DNA of 64,000 nt from G963422745 sp965214285 (GCA_965214285.1 OZ243946.1:1860001-1924000), one strand, 5' to 3'. Positions 41,193 through 50,132 are shown, counted from the first letter of the stretch. Notes: generated by a model not told the origin, from the sequence alone. Numbers and translations are program-made.

Positions 41193-42041
41193 TCAGCGAT
41201 AGGGACGAAAGTCGCAGGCCTCGGGCGGCTCGGCGGCGAAGGAGCCGGTCTCGCCCTCAGTGCACCCGGTCTCGCTGAGGCACAACAGTTGGACGTCTGC
41301 GGACATCAGCTCAAGGTCGCGCGGCTCCAAGGTTCGGATGCTCCTCCAGTCCGTCTCTCTGCCGCGCAATTGGTAGCGCCACTGAGGCCACACAAGATGC
41401 ACGACCGAGTATTCGTCGAAAGTCTGCGAGAAGTGGCCCGAGACGGTCGCCGAGGGCATGTCCTTGGGTCGCAGCTCGACTTTCACTCCGGGATCGACGC
41501 CAACCGCCAACGAGGTGCCGGCATAGTCCTCGAACAGGATTGCGGGGTCATCCCAGTTGGTCCACCCTTCCTGATCGTTGCCGTAACGCACCTCATACTC
41601 AGTCAGGTCATTCCAGACAGCTCCAAACCGGCCGCGGACGTCAATTTGCACCGAACCTTCGATGATCTCACCGGTCCAGTCGCCATGGTACGGCCAGATT
41701 CGATAGTCGTAGGTCCACCCAGGCGTGAGCTCGTAGAGGCGCAGCCCGAAATCGTGTTCCGAGAGTTGTTCCTCAAACTCGTTGTCGAGTTCGTCGACGA
41801 AGGCCTGGTTGGCCTCCTTTCCGAACCATCTGAGCCAGTTGAGAGTCCCGGCATCCGCCGACGTGAGGCTGAAGACCAGGCTCGTGGCCACCATGGCCGT
41901 GACGCAAAGCCCGGCAAGCAGCAGCGTGGCCCGGCGCGATACGCGGCTCTTTCTGATGAGAGCCTCTATTGGATCAGGCAGCCTCAAGACTGACCTCTGG
42001 TTGCGGCTGCCAACTCGGCGTCTTTGCACAGGCTGCCCCAC
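41193..42041 (-). CDS. Membrane-anchored protein with one copy of the island's repeated domain
   Basis: This 282-residue protein has a basic cytoplasmic N-terminus, one transmembrane helix (ATLLLAGLCVTAMVATSLVFS, residues about 38-59) and an extracytoplasmic part. Residues about 100-265 are the domain found again in the giant proteins at 45.4-54.8 kb: YDYRIWPYHGDWTG, RYGNDQEGWTNW, SLAVGVDPGVKVELRP, VWPQWRYQLRG, TDWRSI and terminal CLSETGC. Single residues conserved in all copies suggest a folded module with a C-x5-C disulfide. Function is unknown; carbohydrate or carrier binding is only a guess. The GTG start at 42041 lacks a clear Shine-Dalgarno sequence, so GTG 42029 or later is possible. 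Confidence 0.65.
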   Translation of the reverse strand: MGQPVQRRRVGSRNQRSVLRLPDPIEALIRKSRVSRRATLLLAGLCVTAMVATSLVFSLTSADAGTLNWLRWFGKEANQAFVDELDNEFEEQLSEHDFGLRLYELTPGWTYDYRIWPYHGDWTGEIIEGSVQIDVRGRFGAVWNDLTEYEVRYGNDQEGWTNWDDPAILFEDYAGTSLAVGVDPGVKVELRPKDMPSATVSGHFSQTFDEYSVVHLVWPQWRYQLRGRETDWRSIRTLEPRDLELMSADVQLLCLSETGCTEGETGSFAAEPPEACDFRPYR

Positions 42042-42158
42042 GCGTGAAGGCGGCGCTTGGCGAGCATGAACACTGTCCCTACTGTCGCAGCCCTGAACAC
42101 GGCTGTCCTCCCGAGAGCCCCGCAGGGCATTGAGCCTAGCGGGCCGGAGTGTAGTGGG

Positions 42159-43310
42159 TCAGCCGGCGCCGGCGGCGCCATCCTCGGATCCGCAGACGCG
42201 GCTCAGGTCGGCAGCGAAGCGGTCGTACAAGCGGTCGCTGCGAAAATCGTCGCCTCGGCGTCTCGCGCCTTCGCAGAGACGGCGGTACCGCTCTGGATCC
42301 TCGATGAGCCCGCGGATCGCGGCCTCGAGGTCCGGGACCGAGCGTGGCTCGACGAGCAGCCCGGTGACCTCGGGCTCGACGAGCTCGGGGATGCCGCCGA
42401 CTGGGGTCGAGATGACCGGCAGTCCGGCCTGGAAGGCCTCCACGATGGCGCCGGTCTGTCCTTCGTTGGCATGATAGGTGGGCAGCAGCATCAGATCGTG
42501 CTCGGCGAGGATGCCCGGAACGTCGGCAGGCTCGGCGACTCCCCGGTATGTGGCATTCGGGTACTGTTCGATCTCGGCCAGGTCGACTCCTGTGTGAGCG
42601 GCGCCGTAGATGCTGAGCTCGCAGCCCTCGGGCAGGCGCCGGCATGCCTGAAGGCTCTCCCGCATGCCCTTCGTGGTCTTGATCTTCGACAGGAACAGCA
42701 GCTTGCGGGCCTCGCGCCGGTCTCTGCGGGCACTCTCGGGGGTCTGCCTGGAGTTCGGGAGGTGCCGCAAGTTGTCCCTCGCTGGCAGCGCTTCGAGCGA
42801 TGCGCGGGTCTCCACGCAGACGAGGTCGGCCCGCATGAAGGTGCGATCGGCGAGCAGGCGGCGCAATCGACCGGCATCGGCATAGATCGTGTGCAACATC
42901 CCGCCGGCGACGCGAAGCACCAGGGGACGCCTGAAGAGCCTGCACATCAGCCACAGGACGACACCGAAGTCGAACATGCGCTCAGGCAGGTGTATGGCGC
43001 AGACGACGTCGTTGCGCCGCAGTCTGGGAGCTGTCTGCCCGATCACGCGCACGGACCTGAACGCGGCCAGCAGCGCCAGGACGGCCGCAGGCAGATTGGT
43101 CATCGCGCCTGAGGTGTCCACCGTCTCCGGCCGAAAGCCCCTGGCAGCAAGCTCGCGTTCCTGCTCCAACATCACCATCGACATGCCGCCGAAGACGTTG
43201 GTCTTCGTGGTGCCTCGTCGATGCGTCGGACCGATCAGCAGCACCCTCAGGCCTGCGCCGACTCCGCGATCGTCGTTCACGGGACCGCACTCATCGTTCA
43301 CTTGAGTCAA
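42159..43310 (-). CDS. GT4-like glycosyltransferase
   Basis: This 383-residue GT-B-fold glycosyltransferase has the N-terminal VLLIGPTHRRGTTKTNVFGG and the C-terminal donor-site block EAFQAGLPVISTPVGGIPEL with VTGLLVEPRS, where the preceding ExxxxG(x)P Glu contacts the sugar nucleotide. It probably adds a sugar to a lipid-linked repeat unit. It is a paralogue of the transferase at 44151-45296: their last 80 residues are nearly identical. The start is unclear: TTG 43310 is the longest form, and two GTG codons at 43301 and 43283 sit in a duplicated VND(E/D) segment. Confidence 0.8.
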   Translation of the reverse strand: MTQVNDECGPVNDDRGVGAGLRVLLIGPTHRRGTTKTNVFGGMSMVMLEQERELAARGFRPETVDTSGAMTNLPAAVLALLAAFRSVRVIGQTAPRLRRNDVVCAIHLPERMFDFGVVLWLMCRLFRRPLVLRVAGGMLHTIYADAGRLRRLLADRTFMRADLVCVETRASLEALPARDNLRHLPNSRQTPESARRDRREARKLLFLSKIKTTKGMRESLQACRRLPEGCELSIYGAAHTGVDLAEIEQYPNATYRGVAEPADVPGILAEHDLMLLPTYHANEGQTGAIVEAFQAGLPVISTPVGGIPELVEPEVTGLLVEPRSVPDLEAAIRGLIEDPERYRRLCEGARRRGDDFRSDRLYDRFAADLSRVCGSEDGAAGAG

Positions 43311-43339
43311 CCCGTGGGTGCTGCGGACATGGACTGCGA

Positions 43340-43351
43340 AGCATAGCCTCT
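43340..43351 (-). promoter_or_regulatory. Shared promoter box AGAGGCTATGCT, copy 1
   Basis: Minus-strand AGAGGCTATGCT, containing a TATGCT -10-like hexamer, lies about 30 nt before the glycosyltransferase start at 43310. The same 12-mer precedes the paralogue at 45335-45346. Confidence 0.4.
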
Positions 43352-43476
43352 CCCCGGAGGCAGCCGGGCGCGCTGCGCATCAAGGGGATTCTCAGTCCGC
43401 TCGCAGCGGGCGGGCGCCGGGGCGAGCAGCAGGGCACCACCAGAGGGCGGCCAGAGGGAGAGCAGCATCGGGCCAC

Positions 43477-43482
43477 TAGGAT
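43477..43482 (+). promoter_or_regulatory. -10 element TAGGAT for nth (leaderless)
   Basis: TAGGAT ends 6 nt before ATG 43489. Confidence 0.5.
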
Positions 43483-43488
43483 CGCTTC

Positions 43489-44130
43489 ATGGCCAGGCCG
43501 CGATCGCCGAGAGGGCGCGCCCGCCTGACCCACCAGCGGCTCGCCGAGGAATACCCCGGCGCCGAGTGCGAGCTCGACCACCGCAACGCCTTCGAGCTGC
43601 TGGCCGCCACGATCCTGTCCGCCCAGGCCACCGACGTCGGCGTCAACAAGGCCACGCCCGCCCTGTTCGCCCGCTTCGCAGACCCCTGGGAGCTGGCCGC
43701 AGCGGAGCCTGCCGACGTGGAGCCCTACGTCGACAGCATCGGTCTCTTCCGCCAGAAGTCCAAGAGCCTGGTGGGCATGGCCCGGATGCTGGTCGAGAAC
43801 CACGACGGCGAGGTGCCCCGTGCCATGAAGGATCTGGTGGCGCTGCCGGGCGTGGGCCGCAAGACCGCCAACGTGGTCCGTAGCGTCGCCCTCGGTGAGC
43901 CCGGCCTGCCGGTGGACACCCACGTCATCCGGCTGTCGAATCTGCTGGGCCTCACCACCGAGCAGGACCCGGTCCGCATCGAGCTCGAGCTCAACCCCCT
44001 GGTCCCCGCAGCCGAGCGAGGCGAGTTAAGCCTGCGGATGATCCTGCACGGCCGGAGAGTGTGCGTGGCCCGCCGCCCTCGCTGCGAGGACTGCGTGCTC
44101 AACGACTTCTGCCCCAGCGCAGGCCTCTGA
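43489..44130 (+). CDS. nth: Endonuclease III (DNA glycosylase/AP lyase)
   Basis: This 213-residue HhH-GPD glycosylase removes oxidised pyrimidines and cleaves at abasic sites. It shows ATILSAQATDVGVNKATPAL, the helix-hairpin-helix LPGVGRKTANVV with catalytic Lys, the Asp in PVDTHVIRLSNLLGL, and the 4Fe-4S motif C-x6-C-x2-C-x5-C (CVARRPRCEDCVLNDFC) at the C-terminus. It is the only plus-strand gene inside the polysaccharide island, between two paralogous glycosyltransferases, and keeps the leaderless promoter style of core genes. Confidence 0.95.
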   Translation: MARPRSPRGRARLTHQRLAEEYPGAECELDHRNAFELLAATILSAQATDVGVNKATPALFARFADPWELAAAEPADVEPYVDSIGLFRQKSKSLVGMARMLVENHDGEVPRAMKDLVALPGVGRKTANVVRSVALGEPGLPVDTHVIRLSNLLGLTTEQDPVRIELELNPLVPAAERGELSLRMILHGRRVCVARRPRCEDCVLNDFCPSAGL

Positions 44131-44150
44131 GAGCAGTTCGAGGCGATCGG

Positions 44151-45296
44151 TCAGTCGGCGCCGCCAGGTGCCTGACCGGATCCGCAGATTAGGCTCAGGT
44201 CGGAGGCGAAGCGGTCGTACCAGCGGTCGCTGCGGAAGTCGTCGCCTCGGCGTTTGGCGCCTTCGCAGAGGCGGCGGTACAGCTCTGGTTCTTCGATCAG
44301 CCTTCGGATTGCCGCGGTGAGATCGGGGACCGAGCGGGGCTCGACGAGCAGCCCGGTGACCTCGTGCTCGACGAGCTCGGGGATGCCGCCGACTGGGGTC
44401 GAGATGACGGGCATGGCTGTCTGGAAGGCCTCCAGGATCGTGCCCGGCAGTCCTTCGTCGTGGAAATAGGTGGGGAGCAGCATGAGGTCGTGTTCGGCGA
44501 GGAGGCCCGGCACCTCCTCGGGTTTGGCGATGCCGCGATACGAGGCGAGGGGGTATTGGTCGATCTCGGCAAGGTCGAACCCAGTGTGCGCTGCGCCGTA
44601 GATGCTGAGCTTGCAGTCCTCGGGCAGGCTCAGGCTTGCCTGCAGGCACTCTCGCAGGCCCTTGTCCGGCCGGATTCTCGACAGGAACAGCAGCTTGCGG
44701 ACTTCGCTGCGGTCTCCTTGGGCGTTTTGGAGGAGCCGGCGGGTGTTGGGGAAGTGCTTCAGATTGTCCCTGCGGGGCAGCTTGTCGAGTGCATCCAGGG
44801 TTTCGATGTAGACGATTTCAGCTCGCATGGCAGTGCGGTCAGCGATCCAGCGCCGCCGGCGACCGGATTCGCTGAAGGCCGTGCCGAAGCTGCCGCCGCT
44901 GACGCGAAGCACCAGCGGACGCCGCAGCGCCCTGCTCAGCAGCCACAGAGCCGCGCCGAAGTCGAACATGCGCTCAGGCCGAAGGATGGAGCAGACGACA
45001 TCGTTGCGCCGCATCCTGCGGGCTGTCTGGAAGCTCACGCGCAGGAATCTGAGCAGGGCCGCGAACGCCAGAACCGCCGAGGGCAGGTTGGTCACCGGCC
45101 CGGAGGTGTCGACCGTCTCGGGTCGACAGCCCCTGGCAGCCAGCTCGCGTTGCTGTTCTCTCAACATCACGGCGTTGCCTGCCCAGATGTTGGTGTCGGC
45201 CTTGCCTCGCCGGTGTGTCGGACCGAGCTGCAGCACCCGCAGGTCGGGGCGAACGCTGCGCTCGCCGCTCACCGGGACAGTGCCCTCATCCTTCAT
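44151..45296 (-). CDS. GT4-like glycosyltransferase, paralogue
   Basis: This 381-residue GT-B-type transferase parallels the one at 42159-43310: N-terminal VLQLGPTHRRGKADTNIWAG, middle LLFLSRIRPDKGLRECLQAS, donor-site region EAFQTAMPVISTPVGGIPEL, and C-terminal RRGDDFRSDRWYDRFASDL. It probably acts in the same polysaccharide pathway with a different acceptor or linkage (inference). ATG 45296 is used; GTG 45272 matches the start of the remnant copy at 50044 and is an alternative. It lies 81 nt downstream of the giant membrane protein gene on the same strand. Confidence 0.8.
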   Translation of the reverse strand: MKDEGTVPVSGERSVRPDLRVLQLGPTHRRGKADTNIWAGNAVMLREQQRELAARGCRPETVDTSGPVTNLPSAVLAFAALLRFLRVSFQTARRMRRNDVVCSILRPERMFDFGAALWLLSRALRRPLVLRVSGGSFGTAFSESGRRRRWIADRTAMRAEIVYIETLDALDKLPRRDNLKHFPNTRRLLQNAQGDRSEVRKLLFLSRIRPDKGLRECLQASLSLPEDCKLSIYGAAHTGFDLAEIDQYPLASYRGIAKPEEVPGLLAEHDLMLLPTYFHDEGLPGTILEAFQTAMPVISTPVGGIPELVEHEVTGLLVEPRSVPDLTAAIRRLIEEPELYRRLCEGAKRRGDDFRSDRWYDRFASDLSLICGSGQAPGGAD

Positions 45297-45334
45297 CTCC
45301 GGCCTCCCGGCGTACGGCGGGCATCAAGTATCAG

Positions 45335-45346
45335 AGCATAGCCTCT
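45335..45346 (-). promoter_or_regulatory. Shared promoter box AGAGGCTATGCT, copy 2
   Basis: Minus-strand AGAGGCTATGCT lies 38 nt before ATG 45296 and is identical to the box before the paralogous glycosyltransferase. Confidence 0.4.
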
Positions 45347-45377
45347 AGCGAGCCCGCAGCAGTCCATCCTGCCCGAA

Positions 45378-48300
45378 CTAGGCCTCAAGGCTACGCTCCA
45401 AGCCAAGGTCCCTGAGCGCCTCGGGATCGGCCTGCAGCAGGTAGACGACCGTGTCGAAGTAGTCGGTTCGGCTGACGATCTCGCCGTCGGCGACCACGAG
45501 GTGCTGCACGCCGCGCACCTCCACGGGCCGGCCGTCGGGGCCGTCGGCGCTGAGCAGGTAGAACACCGCAACGTGGCCGGCGTCGCCGACGACCAACCGC
45601 TCGACGGTGTAGGCGAGTCCCGGCATGGCGCCAAGGAACTCAGTGAGCCGCTCTCGGTAGGCATCTCGGCCGTCGGAGCCCGCGCCCAGAGGGGAGGTGT
45701 TGCGGTTGACGAAGCCCTTCGACACGTGGGCCGCGATAGCCTCGGGATCACGGCCTTCGAAGGAAGCCAGGTACGAGCGGACCAGCCGTTGGACATCTGA
45801 AGACGAGTATTCAACAGCGGACCTGCTGCCGAAGAGCCGCTGGCGTGTCGCCAGAGCCATCCTGGTTCCCCAGGCGGGCACGACGGGAACGGCGAGGCTG
45901 TCTGCGAGGGCAGCGGTAAGGCCCAGGATGACCATGAACAACGGCAGACTGGCCAAGTGGTGAAAGGCCATGCCGTAGCCGGCGATCAGCACCAGGCTCA
46001 GGGCCAGGAAGTCCCTTGTGAAAGAGGGCGTCCTTGCGAGAACCGTCTTGCAGATCCCGTACAGGAAGAACAGGTAGAGGATCAGCGGCAAGGCGCCTGC
46101 CTCGCTGACGAGGGAGATGTACAGATTGTGCGCTCCCGGCCTCTCAGGCTCGCTGTCGGCTGCTTGGGCACTGTCGAACTCGCCTCGAACGTAGCCTGCG
46201 CCGAACAGGGGATTGTCTGCTGCGACCTCGAGCCCTTCGCCCCAGAGATCCAGGCGCCGTGCGATATCGTCAGAGGCAGTCCTGTGAGCGTCTGTCGAGC
46301 TCTCGTCCAGGGAATCATCTCCGGACCCTGCCTCAGCCAAGACCTCTGTCTCTGGTTCGCCCAAGGCAACAATGCGGAGCTGATCGCATCCGGATTGGTC
46401 GACGCATTCAAGATTCACTTCGAGATCAAGGGGGTCGTACTCGCTCGCCGCAACTGTCGGGTCGAGCTTGCGGGGCGAGAATCTTCTGATGCGTCGCCAT
46501 TGGTCGTCGCGTGCGCCGCGTATCTGAAACTTCCATTGCGGCCATTGCAGCAAGACGAGCGCTTGGTCGTCGGTCTCGTATCTGAAAAGGCCTGACGGGA
46601 TCGCGTTGGGGTCGTCGGCGGGGCGCATCTGTACGTCGGTGTCGCGGCTGACGCCCAGCGCCAGCGCGCCTTCGAGGGCCTGATCGAACAGCTCCTCGGG
46701 TTGTCGCCAGTCAGACCATCCGTCGGTGTCGTTGCCGTAGCGCACGAGGTAGCTGTTGGGGTCTTCCCAGGACCAGTCGATGACGCCTTCGGAGTCCGCT
46801 ACCTCGGAGCTCTCGACTGGGGCGCCGGCCCAGTCTCCCAGCGCCGGCCAGGCCCGGACGTCGTAGCCGCCGCCAGGGTACAGCCCGATCAACTCCGACC
46901 GGAAGACGCCAGGCAGCGTCGCCACCGGCGGGATCCTGAGCAGGGTCAGGGCAATCGAGGGCAGCTGGTGGCATCCTGTTGGGTCGATGCATGTGAGGTT
47001 GACGTCGGGGTAGAGGGGCTCGTCTTCGGTTGCGGAGCCGGCTGGGTCGAGCTTGCGGGGCGAGAATCTTCTGATGCGTCGCCATTGGTCGTCGCGTGCG
47101 CCGCGTATCTGAAACTTCCATTGCGGCCATTGCAGCAAGACGAGCGCTTGGTCGTCGGTCTCGTATCTGAAAAGGCCTGACGGGATCGCGTTGGGGTCGT
47201 CGGCGGGGCGCATCTGTACGTCGGTGTCGCGGCTGACGCCCAGCGCCAGCGCGCCTTCGAGGGCCTGATCGAACAGCTCCTCGGGTTGTCGCCAGTCAGA
47301 CCATCCGTCGGTGTCGTTGCCGTAGCGCACGAGGTAGCTGTTGGGGTCTTCCCAGGACCAGTCGATGACGCCTTCGGAGTCCGCTACCTCGGAGCTCTCG
47401 ACTGGGGCGCCGGCCCAGTCTCCCAGCGCCGGCCAGGCCCGGACGTCGTAGCCGCCGCCAGGGTACAGCCCGATCAACTCCGACCGGAACACTCCTGAAG
47501 TCTGTGGCCCAGCGAACGGGTCGAACTTCACCAGGTCAAGCGCCGTCAGCGCCCCGTACACGCCGGCCAGCAGGACAATGCCCCCGGTTGCAACCTGCAT
47601 GGACCGTGGGCTGCCCAGCCAGTAGGTCGTCAGCGCGACTGCGGTCGCGGCGCCCGCCACGGCCAGCGCGGCATACGCGAGAGTGTACCAGGTGAGGTAC
47701 AGCGAGGTCAGGCTCAAGGCGAGATACGCTCCGATCAGCGACGCGAGCGCAGCTAACGTGATCTGCAATGCCCGGGTCGCGTCACGGCGCAGGCTGAGGA
47801 CCAGCCCGCATACCACAGCGATGCCTGCCACGACGGCTGCGGTGTACGAGAACGTCGCGAAGACTGCGCCGAGCGCCACGGCCAGGCCGGTGTAGCCTCG
47901 GCGCCTGTAATCCGCGTTGTCGTAGTGCTGAAGCAGCACCGCGATAGCCAGCACAGTCGTCAAGGCCGCAAGCAGGCCGGCATCACTGGGATCAAGAAAC
48001 GTACCCGCCCAGCGGGCCGGATCGCCGGGCTCGGGCAAGAGTCTCAGGCTCACCAGAGTCGGTGTCAGAAGAATCACGGTACAGCCCGCGGCTAGCACGC
48101 CGAGACAGGGAAGCAGCAGGCGTTCTGGCCGGCCGGAGCGGATCAGCGAAGTCGCGCCCAGCGCAACCGCCGCGAAGACCGCCGTGTCGCATGCCTGCCC
48201 GGCGATGTCGAGCCAGCCGATCGCCCCCGAGCTTGCAAGCGAGGATGCGCTGCCGATCACGAGATAGGCCCCGAGAGCAGACAAGACTGATCTCGTCAGC

Positions 48301-49907
48301 GGCAGACGCCAAAGACGACGCAGATGAGAGCGGGTGGAGAGGATCACGACCAGGCAGGCCACGAAAGTCGCGCCCTGAGCCAAGGGCGTCGAAACCGGTC
48401 CCGAAAGCGTCACGAGGGAGGAGGCGACGATGATCAGCAAGAAGGGCAGCACGACCCTGGGCGAGGAACCCGCGTGTCGTACATCGTAGACGACCGGAGC
48501 CGCCAGCCTGCGAGCCGTGGCCAGGGAGACTAGCTGGTCCTTCGCCGGAAGAGGACTTGACGCCAGGAGCCGGTCCGACAAGCCGGCCGATATGCCAAAG
48601 ATCACCAAGAAGAGAGCGAAGTAGGTCAGATGATGGAAGACCATGCCATACAGAATGATCAGCGGCACGGTCAGCAGCAGCGCGTCCTTGGCTAATGAGG
48701 GACCTGCCCGCCGTGAAGCTGACACAATCTGAGCCAAGAATCCAAGGTAGAGCAAGAGCGGGAGCAATCCGGCTTGTACGACCAGGAGAAGATAGAGATT
48801 GTGGACCCCGACAAAGCTGTCAGACTCGACAACACCGGCCCCAGTGTGCGGACTTCCGACGTTGCCCAAGCCGAAGCCATAAAGGGGCTGGTCGAGGGCC
48901 GTCTCCAAGCCGATCTGCCACAAGTCGATCCGATCCTGAGCGCTGTCGAGAAAAGTAAATTCGCTCTGCCGCAGGTCGCTTGCCGATGCAATGGTCTCGG
49001 CCAGTTCTGTCGATTCCGGCGTACCCTCCGCGTCGTCCTGCTCCACCTGATTGTCTTGAGGCAGTAAGTCAGCAAGCCTGGCAAAGTCAAAGGATGTGAT
49101 GATCAGGAACAAGGCTACAGCGACCACCGCGATCGCCGAGCCGATTGTGGTCAACAGTGGAACTGACCGTCGAAGACTCTTAGCCTTCACGAGCGCGACC
49201 AACAGAGTGACTCCCAAGATGAGGATGGCTGTGTAAGAGACGCTGAGGAAGGCTGCAAGCAGAGCCAGGGCGAGGCCAGTGCATGCTGTCTTCTTGTAGG
49301 CGGCGTGAAGCAACATGGCAAGCGAGAGAGCGGCTGTGAAGGCGGCCAGGAGACCGGCATCGTTCGGGTCGCTGAACAGTCCGGTCATTCGTCGAGATGG
49401 ATGGAAGTCAGCCAAGATTCCGAGCCTGATCAGCAGGGGGCTCAGTACTACGATCAGGCAGCCGGTGCTGAGCACCGCCAGACAGCGAATCAGCAGCCGT
49501 TCTGTCTTCTCGGTTCTGAGTGCGGAGGCCATTGCAACTGTGATGGCCGTGACGATGACGAAGTGGTAGACTTGACGGGCGATTTCGTTGAGTACGTCAG
49601 GCTGCGAGTTTACTATAGCGACTATGCTCCCGATCGCCAGGTGCGTGCCTAGGGCTGCCAGCAACAAGCTCGCAGTAGGTTGGCCTGCGAGCGCCCAGAG
49701 TTGTGTCCGCAAGGCGACGATCAGGATCAGACAGGCAATGACAATGGCGCCTTGAACGATCTGCTCGATTGGGGAGTCCTGGAACGTCACCAAGGACAGG
49801 CCGATGACGACCAGCAAGAAGGGCAGGATGAGGTCAATCGCCTTGAGGTGCCGGACGAGCATGGCGGGGAGATGCAACGCCTTTCGACCTGCGGTCAGTA
49901 TCCGCAC
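45378..49907 (-). CDS. Giant two-module O-antigen ligase/polymerase-like protein with SnoaL tail (A)
   Basis: This 1509-residue multispanning protein has two Wzy/WaaL-like modules. Module 1 (about 20-450) has GLFSDPNDAGLLAAF and the loop motif RIDLWQIGLETALDQPLYGFG with GVHNLYLLLV. Module 2 (about 484-1370) has GTFLDPSDAGLLAAL, then two tandem copies of the island's novel domain (about 805-980 and 1000-1177) inserted before RRLDLWGEGLEVAADNPLFG and AHNLYISLV. The last 110 residues are a SnoaL/NTF2-like domain (RSYLASFEGRDPEAI to RTDYFD). It is likely to polymerise or ligate glycan repeats at the membrane (family inference). GTG 49907 or ATG 49862 may be the start. Confidence 0.8.
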   Translation of the reverse strand: MRILTAGRKALHLPAMLVRHLKAIDLILPFLLVVIGLSLVTFQDSPIEQIVQGAIVIACLILIVALRTQLWALAGQPTASLLLAALGTHLAIGSIVAIVNSQPDVLNEIARQVYHFVIVTAITVAMASALRTEKTERLLIRCLAVLSTGCLIVVLSPLLIRLGILADFHPSRRMTGLFSDPNDAGLLAAFTAALSLAMLLHAAYKKTACTGLALALLAAFLSVSYTAILILGVTLLVALVKAKSLRRSVPLLTTIGSAIAVVAVALFLIITSFDFARLADLLPQDNQVEQDDAEGTPESTELAETIASASDLRQSEFTFLDSAQDRIDLWQIGLETALDQPLYGFGLGNVGSPHTGAGVVESDSFVGVHNLYLLLVVQAGLLPLLLYLGFLAQIVSASRRAGPSLAKDALLLTVPLIILYGMVFHHLTYFALFLVIFGISAGLSDRLLASSPLPAKDQLVSLATARRLAAPVVYDVRHAGSSPRVVLPFLLIIVASSLVTLSGPVSTPLAQGATFVACLVVILSTRSHLRRLWRLPLTRSVLSALGAYLVIGSASSLASSGAIGWLDIAGQACDTAVFAAVALGATSLIRSGRPERLLLPCLGVLAAGCTVILLTPTLVSLRLLPEPGDPARWAGTFLDPSDAGLLAALTTVLAIAVLLQHYDNADYRRRGYTGLAVALGAVFATFSYTAAVVAGIAVVCGLVLSLRRDATRALQITLAALASLIGAYLALSLTSLYLTWYTLAYAALAVAGAATAVALTTYWLGSPRSMQVATGGIVLLAGVYGALTALDLVKFDPFAGPQTSGVFRSELIGLYPGGGYDVRAWPALGDWAGAPVESSEVADSEGVIDWSWEDPNSYLVRYGNDTDGWSDWRQPEELFDQALEGALALGVSRDTDVQMRPADDPNAIPSGLFRYETDDQALVLLQWPQWKFQIRGARDDQWRRIRRFSPRKLDPAGSATEDEPLYPDVNLTCIDPTGCHQLPSIALTLLRIPPVATLPGVFRSELIGLYPGGGYDVRAWPALGDWAGAPVESSEVADSEGVIDWSWEDPNSYLVRYGNDTDGWSDWRQPEELFDQALEGALALGVSRDTDVQMRPADDPNAIPSGLFRYETDDQALVLLQWPQWKFQIRGARDDQWRRIRRFSPRKLDPTVAASEYDPLDLEVNLECVDQSGCDQLRIVALGEPETEVLAEAGSGDDSLDESSTDAHRTASDDIARRLDLWGEGLEVAADNPLFGAGYVRGEFDSAQAADSEPERPGAHNLYISLVSEAGALPLILYLFFLYGICKTVLARTPSFTRDFLALSLVLIAGYGMAFHHLASLPLFMVILGLTAALADSLAVPVVPAWGTRMALATRQRLFGSRSAVEYSSSDVQRLVRSYLASFEGRDPEAIAAHVSKGFVNRNTSPLGAGSDGRDAYRERLTEFLGAMPGLAYTVERLVVGDAGHVAVFYLLSADGPDGRPVEVRGVQHLVVADGEIVSRTDYFDTVVYLLQADPEALRDLGLERSLEA
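45850..46278. repeat. Near-identical tract shared with 50647-51075
   Basis: About 429 bp encoding the end of module 2 in protein A match protein B with one base difference noticed by eye (46016 T versus 50813 G). The flanks diverge abruptly. Confidence 0.75.
46459..46904. repeat. 446-bp direct tandem repeat, copy 1 (novel domain)
   Basis: This tract is identical by eye to 47044-47489, offset 585 bp (195 codons), and to 51250-51695 in the neighbouring gene. It encodes most of one copy of the novel domain. Confidence 0.85.
46966..48215. repeat. 1250-bp near-identical tract shared with 51172-52421
   Basis: The tract covers the second-module membrane region and one domain copy. I noticed one mismatch (48190 C versus 52396 A). 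Such identity next to diverged flanks indicates recent duplication or gene conversion. Confidence 0.8.
47044..47489. repeat. 446-bp direct tandem repeat, copy 2 (novel domain)
   Basis: Second copy of the tract at 46459-46904, separated from it by 139 bp of diverged sequence, which encodes the variable linker with the CxxxxxC end. Confidence 0.85.
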
Positions 49908-49910
49908 TGG

Positions 49911-50044
49911 TCAGCCGGCGCCGGCGGAGGCCCGACCGGTTCGCCGGATGCGGTACAGGTCGGAGGTGAAGCGGTGCCCCGCCGGTGTGTCGGACCGATC
50001 AACAGCACCCGTGGGCCTTTGCGGTTGCTGCGCTCGCTGCTCAT
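49911..50044 (-). pseudogene. Remnant of a glycosyltransferase gene with internal deletion
   Basis: On the minus strand from ATG 50044 the sequence encodes GPRVLLIGPTHRRG, matching the N-terminus of the two glycosyltransferases in this island. After about position 49976 it matches their C-terminus in another frame (HRFTSDLYRI then GRASAGAG and stop at 49911). About 1 kb of the middle is missing and the frame is broken. It lies between the two giant genes, exactly where an intact glycosyltransferase follows gene A, so the ancestral unit was giant gene plus glycosyltransferase. Confidence 0.75.
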
Positions 50045-50119
50045 GGGGCGTCCACTCGCTGGTCACTCGGAGCATTCCCCGGGGATGCCGTGGGCATCGA
50101 GGTGCGGAGCATGGCACGG

Positions 50120-50125
50120 AGCATA
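50120..50125 (-). promoter_or_regulatory. TATGCT element upstream of the glycosyltransferase remnant
   Basis: Minus-strand TATGCT lies about 75 nt before the remnant start, corresponding to the core of the promoter box of the intact paralogues. Confidence 0.3.
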
Positions 50126-50132
50126 GCATGGC

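Noticed and set aside
42062..42181. A short minus-strand frame upstream of the anchored domain protein
   Set aside because: It overlaps the 3' end of the glycosyltransferase gene and the domain-protein start in another frame, with no motif or promoter support.
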